Shown here: positions 9,016-15,449 of the stretch, piece after piece
How the letters are laid out: each line of letters begins with the position of its first letter
Position numbering within the stretch: position 1 is the first letter of the stretch
Assembly: GCA_014799665.1 (NCBI GenBank)
Contig: JAAVHP010000026.1
Span: forward strand, 1-23,521
Source of the DNA: Clostridiales bacterium
GTDB lineage: Bacteria; Bacillota; Clostridia; Christensenellales; Pumilibacteraceae
Direction of reading: 5' to 3'
DNA length: 23,521 bases
Position numbers and translations under genes: made by a program
The notes under the pieces: generated by a model
What the model saw: the letters and a program-made list of their open reading frames with translations, nothing else
Told to the model about the DNA's origin: nothing
The model's database searches: none

Positions 9016-12000
9016 TTAATACTCTATCGTATGATTGCTGCCGTCGTTACAATGCAAGGTCGTGATATAGCTCGAATGCGTTACGTTCGCTCTGTCCTCT
9101 ATTGTTTCGAACTGTTCGTAGCCCATTAAGACCGAGAGCGTTTTGAGCTTGCCGCAGCATGAGAACACGCCGCGATAGCCGTTTTCGTCGCTTTCCGCGA
9201 GCTCGAACGTTGTATCTTTGATATTCGGTAGTGTGACATCGGTAAGCTGCGTGCAGCCGTAGAACGCAAACGCGCCTATGCGCGTGACCGCCGCTGTGGA
9301 CGCTATGGTAATGCTCGTAAGCGCTCGACAGCCGCGGAACGCTTCTTTGCCGATAGCCGTAAGATTATGACAATACTCCAAGTTTATTTTCGTAAGCATG
9401 GCGCAGTTCTTGAACGCCCCGTCGCCTATCGTTTTAAGCCCCGGGTCTATATCTATTTCCGTAATAGCCGTGCCCGCGAACGCGCCCGCCGCTATACCGT
9501 CGCAGAACCACAGCTCTACTCGTCCGCTTATGTTGGGTAACGCGTATACGATTTCGCTGTACCCGCCGCCCTGCGTGGTTTTGTAAATAATTTTATCATC
9601 CTTTGCGGAATACACAGAGCCGTAGCTGAAAGATATTTTGTCGAGCTCGGGGAAGCATTTTATAAAATCGATTATCTTATCGTCGCCGACGACGTCGCCC
9701 GATATTTGGAGCTTGATTACGGTTTCGTTGATCGACGTGCCGAACAATTTTTTAACGTTTTCGGGCGTAGCGAGCGTGGCGGGGATATCCAGCTCGGTAA
9801 TATCATGCCCGTCGAAAATATTTTCGCCCTCGATAAACTTTACAGGCAAGTTGTCTGCCTGCGACGAAATCGTTATGCTTTCGCTCGACCCGTTATATCC
9901 CGCAAACGTGGCGTACGGCTCGCTACTCAATTCGCCGCCGAGCGTATAAACGTTATAGCCTCCGACTTTATACGCGCCAAGAATCGGCGTTACGCCCATT
10001 TTCGACCAGTCGTATCCGGTCGTGTCCGTGGTTTTCTCGATAAACACCCTGCACTTTTCGGTGCCGAACGCGCCCGCGTCAATGCTCGTAACGTGCGATG
10101 GGATACAAATATCTCCGCCGTTCGGCGCGAGTATAACGCGCGAAATGCCGCTGCCGTAAAGCATTCCGTCGTCCCTTATATGGAACGATCTGTTAGAGGG
10201 ATCGACCGTTATACTCTTTACCCTTTCGGTGCGCGCCGCGCCGAACACGCCGACGGCGATATCGTCGACGTTCTTGCCGATAACAAGGTCGCCGTTATAG
10301 CACGACCCGTCGGCATAGCAAAGATTTTCGATCGCCGTTACGTTATACGTTTCGCCGTCGTAGCTCGCCGAATCGGGAATAACGCCGTTGAAATCTTCGG
10401 TAATGCTCACGACTGTAAGCGCATTATCGTCCAGCCGATAATTGAGCCCGACCGAAACGCTCGGCGTAGTCGGCGAAGTCGTTCCGCCGCCCAAATGCGC
10501 GCTGTCGTACTCTGTTTCGTACGCGCGCATAGTGCCTGCGATATAGTTCCATTTAAAGGTGAAGTCGTTCGCCTTGCTTGCCGAGAACGCGCAGTGAATA
10601 ACCGTACTGTCGGGTATGCTCTTTATCATGACGTCACTGCCGAACGCGAACTGCGACATTTCGGTTATGGTCGACGGAAGATATATATCGGTTATGCCCA
10701 TGCACTGCTGGAAGGAAGCGACGAACGCCGTCGTGCCCTCGGGTATGACTACTTCGGTAACGTCGTTCGTGCTCTGGAACACCGCCGAAACTACGGGCTT
10801 GCCGACGATAATATACGGCACGGTTACAGCGCCTTTCGCATTGAAAAGCGTGTTGAGCGAAATGGTGTAATCGCCCTCGGTTATACGGAAGGTCTTTTTA
10901 TACTCCGCGATCTCCGCGCAGTCGGCGGTAACGGCTTGCTCGTTGTAGAAGTAAATATTGAGGTCGTAGAACCTATCCGCCGCATCCGCCGAAACGGTGA
11001 CGTCGCCGCGACCGATAACGTTGTAGTTTGCGTCGCGCCCGAGCTTGCCGCCGTCCACGCCGTCGAAGAAAGTTTCCTGCGCGATTATGCCGCGGTCGAC
11101 CGCCGAAATGGGCTCGCCTATCGCCGTCGTTGTATACGTGCGCACACCGTTTTCCGCCGTGGTGTACGACAGGTTATAGCGTTTGATATTAATAGAAAGA
11201 AGTCCGTAAACGCAAAGGTCGTAGTCCTTTTTTTCGCCGCCCTTCTCTACGCGAACGTAGTAATAGTTCTCGCCCGCCACCGCCTTCATTGCGCCGAGCT
11301 CGATACTGCCGTACTGCGCGCTACTGTCCTCGGCGTCGCGCCCCGCTTTCGTCTTGTAAAACTTGATATTGCCGCCGCTCGCCGCCTTTGCGAACTTTGT
11401 TATATTAAAGCTCGTTGCCGCGTTGTCTTTAAGCGCAAGCTCGTACCCGAATTTATTATTCCCGTCCTCGCGGATAAAGCCGTCGAGATCGATATACTCG
11501 TCCGCATACGCGAGCACGGAAAGAGTGAACTTGCCGTTAAGCTTGACTACGCGATAGCTTTCGTCTATGCCGCTCATGGGCACGTCCTGCTCGATCGTTT
11601 CGCCGTCCACCTTGATTTTATCGAGCTCGTACGCGACGAGCCTAAGCGTGGACTTGCCGACGGGGAACGCATCGTCCTCGATATTTTCGAGATCGACCGA
11701 GGTTTTGTTCTTAGCAATATCGTAGTTTTGCGAACTCCCGTCGGGATAAGTCACCGTCAGCACGTACTTGCTCGCGCCCGAGATTTTCTTAAACAAAAGC
11801 TTGCCGCCCGCCGCCAGCTTAGTGCCGAACTCGCTCGCGCCGCTCTCGGGCGGATCCTGCGTATCGCCGCCCGTCTTGTAGCCGCAAAAGCAATCGTCGC
11901 CGTCGTGCTCCTCGACGTCCGTCCTGTGCGCGACGATTTTACAGCTCGCTTCGTGGAAATGATAATACTCGTCGTATCCCCACGCCGACGACGCGGTATG

Positions 12001-12120
12001 ACTGTGACCATCGCCGCCGTTGCCGCTCTCGTCATCCCCGCCGCCGCACCCGACCATGCAAAACGCCGAGCCGATAACCGCCGCGGCAAATACCGCGCCT
12101 GCCAATAGTCGCTTTTTCAT
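9016..12120 (-). CDS. Large lipoprotein with BspA-like leucine-rich repeats (LRR_5)
   Basis: 1034 aa. The N-terminus has basic MKKR, a hydrophobic core and lipobox MVGC (Cys25) followed by GGGDDE, so it is lipid-anchored outside the membrane. Residues about 38-85 form a His/Cys-rich patch (H-x-H, HFH, C, H, C-x-C-G) like segments I recall in other clostridial and treponemal surface proteins. Several BspA/Treponema-type repeats (IxxGAFxxCxxLTxIxL, PF13306) are visible near 440-490, 590-700 and most clearly 890-1000. These proteins are usually adhesins. The gene runs divergently from an XRE regulator, which may control it. AGGAGG lies 13 nt before the ATG, longer than usual, with a 4-codon ORF inside that gap. 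G/C is higher than in the genes before 8900. Confidence 0.85.
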   Translation of the reverse strand: MKKRLLAGAVFAAAVIGSAFCMVGCGGGDDESGNGGDGHSHTASSAWGYDEYYHFHEASCKIVAHRTDVEEHDGDDCFCGYKTGGDTQDPPESGASEFGTKLAAGGKLLFKKISGASKYVLTVTYPDGSSQNYDIAKNKTSVDLENIEDDAFPVGKSTLRLVAYELDKIKVDGETIEQDVPMSGIDESYRVVKLNGKFTLSVLAYADEYIDLDGFIREDGNNKFGYELALKDNAATSFNITKFAKAASGGNIKFYKTKAGRDAEDSSAQYGSIELGAMKAVAGENYYYVRVEKGGEKKDYDLCVYGLLSINIKRYNLSYTTAENGVRTYTTTAIGEPISAVDRGIIAQETFFDGVDGGKLGRDANYNVIGRGDVTVSADAADRFYDLNIYFYNEQAVTADCAEIAEYKKTFRITEGDYTISLNTLFNAKGAVTVPYIIVGKPVVSAVFQSTNDVTEVVIPEGTTAFVASFQQCMGITDIYLPSTITEMSQFAFGSDVMIKSIPDSTVIHCAFSASKANDFTFKWNYIAGTMRAYETEYDSAHLGGGTTSPTTPSVSVGLNYRLDDNALTVVSITEDFNGVIPDSASYDGETYNVTAIENLCYADGSCYNGDLVIGKNVDDIAVGVFGAARTERVKSITVDPSNRSFHIRDDGMLYGSGISRVILAPNGGDICIPSHVTSIDAGAFGTEKCRVFIEKTTDTTGYDWSKMGVTPILGAYKVGGYNVYTLGGELSSEPYATFAGYNGSSESITISSQADNLPVKFIEGENIFDGHDITELDIPATLATPENVKKLFGTSINETVIKLQISGDVVGDDKIIDFIKCFPELDKISFSYGSVYSAKDDKIIYKTTQGGGYSEIVYALPNISGRVELWFCDGIAAGAFAGTAITEIDIDPGLKTIGDGAFKNCAMLTKINLEYCHNLTAIGKEAFRGCRALTSITIASTAAVTRIGAFAFYGCTQLTDVTLPNIKDTTFELAESDENGYRGVFSCCGKLKTLSVLMGYEQFETIEDRANVTHSSYITTLHCNDGSNHTIEY

Positions 12121-12140
12121 ATCTTAACCATGACCTCCTC
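12117..12140 (-). promoter_or_regulatory. Long-spaced Shine-Dalgarno with overlapping four-codon ORF
   Basis: On the minus strand AGGAGG (12139-12134) is followed by ATG GTT AAG ATA TGA (12131-12117). The TGA overlaps the ATG of the lipoprotein as ATGA. The tiny ORF's ATG is only 2 nt from the AGGAGG, too close for efficient use, so the lipoprotein start with a 13-nt gap remains the likeliest. Confidence 0.4.
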
Positions 12141-12145
12141 GTCAT

Positions 12146-12285
12146 AAAGTGTTGGTGAAAGCGCAGTCGCGCGTCAGACGGGCAACAGTTGGCGAGGGGG
12201 CGACGGAAGTGTACATAGACGTACATGACCAAGCCGCCGAGCCAAACGTAGCCCGTATCACGCGATGAATGCGCTTTCAACTTTT
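12146..12285. repeat. ERIC-like ~140-bp imperfect palindrome in the lipoprotein leader
   Basis: Arms are symmetric about 12217/12218. GAAAGCGCA (12157-12165) pairs with TGCGCTTTC (12270-12278), ACGGGC (12178-12183) with GCCCGT (12251-12256), and the centre is TGTAC-ATAGAC-GTACA (12210-12225). Between these the arms match imperfectly. Size and shape resemble ERIC elements, but the sequence is different. It lies between the minus-strand promoter (start near 12309) and the lipoprotein ATG, so it would be transcribed as a long hairpin. Confidence 0.75.
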
Positions 12286-12315
12286 ACCTCACTAACTATT
12301 ATTAATGCCATCTAA

Positions 12316-12344
12316 ATATTATCATTAATTAAAGTTTATGTCAA
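12316..12344 (-). promoter_or_regulatory. Consensus promoter of the LRR lipoprotein gene
   Basis: Minus-strand TTGACA (12344-12339), 17-bp spacer, TAATAT (12321-12316). Transcription should start near 12309, giving a leader of about 190 nt that contains the palindrome. Confidence 0.8.
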
Positions 12345-12350
12345 GGCTTT

Positions 12351-12372
12351 TACTAATAAAAATTAGTATAAT
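12351..12372 (+). promoter_or_regulatory. -10 box and candidate operator of the XRE gene
   Basis: TATAAT at 12367-12372 has no good -35. A perfect 7-bp inverted repeat, TACTAAT-AAAA-ATTAGTA (12351-12368), overlaps the -10 and lies 6 bp from the -35 of the divergent lipoprotein promoter. This is the typical position for an autoregulated XRE operator controlling both directions (inference). Confidence 0.55.
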
Positions 12373-12403
12373 ACATATGGTAATAGTAATCGAGAGGGAG
12401 ACT

Positions 12404-12832
12404 ATGGCTAAGAAATATTTACGGTTTGCCATGCGGCTCAAAGAGCTACGCGAAGAAGCGGGGGTGTCCATGCTCGAACTTGCGCGCGCGATCGGCGTAA
12501 GCGACGCGGCGGTATGCAAGTGGGAGAACGGACTCGCCGAACCGAAGATCGGCTATATCGTCGAGCTTGCGGAATACTTCGACTGCCCTATCGATTATTT
12601 GATAGGCGTGGACGGCGACGGCGGTGCGCCGAGCGGTGCGATCAAGATCATGGACGCAGGCGGCAAACCGGTAAAGCCTGTGACGGGAAGTAAAAGCGTT
12701 GTACTTACGGTGGACGAGTTAGAGATAGTCGACTCGTACAAAAAGCTTTCGCCCGATATGCGCGGCGTGCTCAAAGAAACGCTCAAAACCTGGAAGGGCA
12801 TGAACGGCAAACCAGTCAAGGATAAAAAGTAA
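12404..12832 (+). CDS. XRE-family (Cro/CI-type HTH) transcriptional regulator
   Basis: 142 aa from the ATG at 12404, chosen because GAGAGGGAG lies just before it and the -10 box (12367-12372) rules out starts upstream. Residues 8-62 form a helix-turn-helix of the HTH_3 type: RLKELREEAGVSMLELARAI, then GVSDAAVCKWENGLAEP, then VELAEYFDCPIDYLIG. A Gly/Pro-rich linker (about 70-97) leads to a short helical C-terminal region (about 100-132), possibly for dimerisation. No peptidase or ligand domain is visible. The divergent LRR lipoprotein gene is the natural target. Its own mRNA ends at a strong terminator shared with the convergent YhhN gene. Confidence 0.85.
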   Translation: MAKKYLRFAMRLKELREEAGVSMLELARAIGVSDAAVCKWENGLAEPKIGYIVELAEYFDCPIDYLIGVDGDGGAPSGAIKIMDAGGKPVKPVTGSKSVVLTVDELEIVDSYKKLSPDMRGVLKETLKTWKGMNGKPVKDKK

Positions 12833-12840
12833 AAATCGAG

Positions 12841-12886
12841 CAACAAAAAAGCGGCGACGAAGCAATTCGATCGCCGCTTGATTTTT
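12841..12886. terminator. Bidirectional terminator between the XRE and YhhN genes
   Basis: AAGCGGCGA/TCGCCGCTT (12849-12857, 12871-12879) plus an inner CGAA-GCAA-TTCG hairpin. A T-run follows on the plus strand (12882-12886) and an A-run precedes it (12844-12850), so it can end both convergent transcripts. Confidence 0.85.
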
Positions 12887-12893
12887 GCGGTAA

Positions 12894-13664
12894 TTATATT
12901 TCTTGATTGTCCGTAACGACGTTTGCCGTATCGGCTTCGGGAGCGGTTTCCGCAGTGGGACTGTCGGCGGCTCTATTTGCCGAGCAGTACGAAAAAACCG
13001 AGAACCCGAGCAGGAATTGCGCGGGATAGTAAGTTGCAAGACAGATCACGCCGAAGTACGGCAATGTCGAAAACACATTGAACAGCAGCGTGAAGTCCGA
13101 AATAAAGAAAAGCAGGCTGCCTATCAATATAATAAGATTAGTCTTATTCTTTGCTCGCACGAAGTTGGCTATCGCCTTCCCGACCATACACGATATCACC
13201 GCCGCATAAACGACCACGACGACTTCCATGACGACGTCGCCGAAATCGAATATCGGCGCGAGCGTTATCAAGAGCACGGCGGGAACGAAAATGCAAAGTC
13301 CGTAGATAAGATCGGTCGGCTTGAATTTTTCGAGGAATATATACGAAACGAAATAGAACACGTGCCCGACTGCGAACAGCGACGCGCCGACTATAAACTC
13401 CACTTCGAGTATGACGTCGCCGAGCATGGCGAAAACAAGTCCCGTAAGCATGAGTATTGGGAATTTGAGCTTTCTCGTTTCGGGCTTACTCAGAGTCGCA
13501 TAGACAAGATTAACTACGCCGACAATAACGAACAAAAGGCTCGTCACCGACTTTATCCAAAGATTGCTATACCGCACGTACACGCAATCGCCGAACCAAA
13601 GAAATAGCGCCAACCCAAGGTTGACGAAAAGAAAAATATCCTTTGCGTTAATTTTAGATTTCAT
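12894..13664 (-). CDS. YhhN/TMEM86-family membrane protein (lysoplasmalogenase-like)
   Basis: 256 aa with about eight hydrophobic helices. The conserved features of the YhhN family (PF07947) are readable: MLTGLVFAMLGDVIL (about 72-86), GASLFAVGHVFYFVSYI (about 93-109) and GSLLFFISDFTLLFN (about 182-196), which carry the acidic residues thought to form the active site. Eukaryotic TMEM86B and some bacterial members hydrolyse the vinyl-ether bond of lysoplasmalogens, and anaerobic clostridia do make plasmalogens, so that role fits but is not shown. The last ~30 residues are hydrophilic and Ala/Asp/Thr-rich. Start ATG has GAGG 5 nt upstream. It is divergent from an AraC-type regulator with overlapping promoters. 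Confidence 0.8.
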   Translation of the reverse strand: MKSKINAKDIFLFVNLGLALFLWFGDCVYVRYSNLWIKSVTSLLFVIVGVVNLVYATLSKPETRKLKFPILMLTGLVFAMLGDVILEVEFIVGASLFAVGHVFYFVSYIFLEKFKPTDLIYGLCIFVPAVLLITLAPIFDFGDVVMEVVVVVYAAVISCMVGKAIANFVRAKNKTNLIILIGSLLFFISDFTLLFNVFSTLPYFGVICLATYYPAQFLLGFSVFSYCSANRAADSPTAETAPEADTANVVTDNQEI

Positions 13665-13687
13665 AATATCCTCGCTTTATACGTTCT

Positions 13688-13728
13688 ATTCTAACATTTG
13701 ACAAACGGTATGTCAATCATGCTATACT
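13688..13728. promoter_or_regulatory. Overlapping divergent promoters of the YhhN and AraC-type genes
   Basis: Minus strand: TTGACA (13716-13711), 17 bp, TAGAAT (13693-13688). Plus strand: TTGACA (13698-13703), 19 bp, TATACT (13723-13728). The two -35 boxes form one inverted repeat, TTGACA-AACGGTA-TGTCAA, so polymerases cannot occupy both at once. Confidence 0.7.
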
Positions 13729-13763
13729 AAGCAAATAAAGTCGAGATTTTTATTTACTCCGCG

Positions 13764-13772
13764 TGGTATACT
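13764..13772 (+). promoter_or_regulatory. Second candidate promoter of the AraC-type gene (extended -10)
   Basis: TGG-TATACT matches an extended -10 (TGnTATAAT). It would start transcription near 13779, 17 nt before the ATG. No clear -35. Confidence 0.4.
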
Positions 13773-13795
13773 TAGATCAAGCTGTGAGGTAAAGG

Positions 13796-14668
13796 ATGCA
13801 AGAACAAATCGAAGCGGTACAGCGTATGCAGGACTATATTGCCGAGCATTTGTCGAATGATATTACGCTTGCCGATTTAGCCGATATCGCAATGTATTCG
13901 CCATGGTACGCAAGACGGATATTTATTGCTCACACGGGTGTGACGCCGTCGGATTATATTCGAAGGCTTAGACTCAGGCATTCGGCGCTTAGGCTTCGGG
14001 ACGAGAACTGCTTGATAACCGACGTTGCGTTCGATTTGGGCTTCGGCAGCGTGGACGGATATACCCGTGCTTTTGCGCGCGAGTTCGGGTGCAATCCCAA
14101 GCAATACGCACTGAACCCCGTACCCATTCCCCTATTCAATCCTTACGGCGTAAAATTCAAATACATTGCAAGGAGAACGAAAACTATGCAAAACACGAAA
14201 AGCGTTTTTATTCAGGTCATAGACAAGCCCGAGCGCAAGGTTATAATCAAGCGCGGCGTGACCGCCAAAGAATATTGGACTTACTGCAACGAGGTCGGCT
14301 GCGACGTGTGGGGAATTCTCACAAGCATTAAGTCGATAAGCGGCGAACCCGTTTGCTTGTGGCTACCCGAAAAAATTATAAAGAGCGGAACGAGCGAATA
14401 CGTTCAGGGCGTGGAAGTGCCATGCGACTATAACGGCGAGATCCCCGACGGCTTCGACGTTATCACCCTTCCCGCCGCAAAGTATCTTATGTTTCAGGGC
14501 GAGCCGTTCGCAGAAGAAAATTTCGGCACGGCTATCGAAGAAGTGCAGAACGCCATCAAGAAATACGACCCGTCGACAATCGGATACAAATGGGATAAGG
14601 ACAACCCGCGTATCCAGTTAGAGCCTATCGGCACGCGCGGATATATAGAACTCTTAGCGGTCAAATAA
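13796..14668 (+). CDS. AraC-family regulator with GyrI-like effector-binding domain
   Basis: 290 aa. Residues about 5-105 are the double helix-turn-helix of AraC/XylS/Rob proteins: MQDYIAEHLSNDITLADLA, MYSPWYARRIFIAHTGVTPSDYIRRLRLRHSALRL, then ITDVAFDLGFGSVDGYTRAFAREFGCNPKQY. A linker leads to a C-terminal domain (about 130-290, FIQVIDKPERKVIIKRGVTA through IQLEPIGTRGYIELLAVK) of the GyrI/BmrR-type ligand-binding fold, which binds hydrophobic cations in Rob- and BmrR-like regulators. GAGG lies 6 nt before the ATG. The divergent YhhN gene is the nearest possible target. Residue order and length are normal for the DNA-binding-first class (Rob, TetD). Confidence 0.88.
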   Translation: MQEQIEAVQRMQDYIAEHLSNDITLADLADIAMYSPWYARRIFIAHTGVTPSDYIRRLRLRHSALRLRDENCLITDVAFDLGFGSVDGYTRAFAREFGCNPKQYALNPVPIPLFNPYGVKFKYIARRTKTMQNTKSVFIQVIDKPERKVIIKRGVTAKEYWTYCNEVGCDVWGILTSIKSISGEPVCLWLPEKIIKSGTSEYVQGVEVPCDYNGEIPDGFDVITLPAAKYLMFQGEPFAEENFGTAIEEVQNAIKKYDPSTIGYKWDKDNPRIQLEPIGTRGYIELLAVK

Positions 14669-14699
14669 TCGGCTGTCACTCCATAAATTCCCCTCCAAA

Positions 14700-14733
14700 A
14701 TCGGCAAGGTCGTAGGACTTTGCCGATTATATT
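14700..14733 (+). terminator. Terminator of the AraC-type gene
   Basis: ATCGGCAA (14700-14707) pairs with TTGCCGAT (14720-14727), followed by TATATTT. The core sequence recurs in the terminator after the next gene (15392-15426). Confidence 0.7.
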
Positions 14734-14742
14734 TGGATTCGC

Positions 14743-14771
14743 TTGAAAAACGCTTGCGGCGGTGATATAAT
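14743..14771 (+). promoter_or_regulatory. Promoter of the SAP-DUF6434 gene predicting a leaderless mRNA
   Basis: TTGAAA (14743-14748), 17-bp spacer, TATAAT (14766-14771). The A of the ATG (14778) is the seventh base after the -10, where transcription normally starts. No Shine-Dalgarno precedes the ATG. Confidence 0.75.
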
Positions 14772-14777
14772 ATCGAC

Positions 14778-15374
14778 ATGGATAGACCGAATTTCAGCGA
14801 TATAAAATCGTACGACGAATTTATAAAATACTACTGGTATTTGGACGAACTTAAAGCGATTTGCAAAAGCTTAGGTTTGGAATACGTCGGCGGGAAAATC
14901 GAGCTGAATAAAATAATCGAAGCGTATTTCGACGGCGTGATAATTGCACACAAACCCAAGAAAGCGATAAAGCCCGCGACCCAAAACCTATCGCTCGAAA
15001 CGGGCTTGATAGCGTGCGGGTTCACTTTCGGTCCGAGGTTCAGAGATTTCTTTATCCGTGTCACGGGCGATAAAAACTTTAAGTTCAACGCCGACATGGT
15101 CGCGACGGCAAAAGCCGTAAAAGCAAACGACGACCGATCTTTCACGCTCGGCGACCTATTGGATATTAAGCTCGGCAAAAAAACTTACGCGCAATACGAC
15201 AAGTCGAGCTGTCAATGGAACGCGTTCCTAAAAGACTTTTGCGCGGACGAAATCAACGCCGTCTATCCCGATAAGCTAAACGCCGCGAGCAGGTTTTGGA
15301 CACTGCTCCGCAACACCGATTTGCCCAAGGTTTATTCGAGAGAATTTATCGAGAAGAATAAAGATAAAATATAG
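14778..15374 (+). CDS. SAP-domain protein with DUF6434-like C-terminal domain
   Basis: 198 aa, soluble and basic. Residues about 1-52 (RPNFSDIKSYDEFIKYYWYL, then ELKAICKSLGLEYVGGKIELNKIIEAYF) fit a SAP helix-extension-helix, normally a DNA-binding unit. Residues about 70-172 (SLETGLIACGFTFGPRFRDFF, FKFNADMVATAKA, TLGDLLDIKLGKKTYAQYDKSSCQWNAFLKDF) resemble the domain of unknown function DUF6434 that usually accompanies SAP in such small bacterial proteins. Function is unknown; nucleic-acid binding is inferred from SAP only. The predicted mRNA is leaderless. The gene stands alone, flanked by two terminators with the same ATCGGCA core, and is convergent with the SLOG-SLATT gene. The family name is from memory and unverified. 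Confidence 0.75.
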   Translation: MDRPNFSDIKSYDEFIKYYWYLDELKAICKSLGLEYVGGKIELNKIIEAYFDGVIIAHKPKKAIKPATQNLSLETGLIACGFTFGPRFRDFFIRVTGDKNFKFNADMVATAKAVKANDDRSFTLGDLLDIKLGKKTYAQYDKSSCQWNAFLKDFCADEINAVYPDKLNAASRFWTLLRNTDLPKVYSREFIEKNKDKI

Positions 15375-15391
15375 CTTACTGTCTAAAAACA

Positions 15392-15426
15392 AAAAATCGG
15401 CAAAGCCTTAGCCCCTGCCGATTTTT
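15392..15426. terminator. Bidirectional terminator between the SAP and SLOG-SLATT genes
   Basis: AAAAATCGGCA (15392-15402) and TGCCGATTTTT (15416-15426) form an 11-bp stem with A and T runs on the correct sides for both directions. Confidence 0.85.
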
Positions 15427-15449
15427 CTTTTTAACTTTTTCCGCAACTA

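Noticed and set aside
9706..12108. 800-aa open frame on the plus strand
   Set aside because: It lies antisense to the LRR lipoprotein, is Arg/Ala/Val-rich as expected from the complement of its codons, and has no ribosome site or family features.
12032..12280. Minus-strand frame through the palindrome, ending inside the lipoprotein start region
   Set aside because: It starts at TTG and much of it is translation of the palindrome. A GAGG precedes it, so it is not impossible, but nothing else supports a protein.
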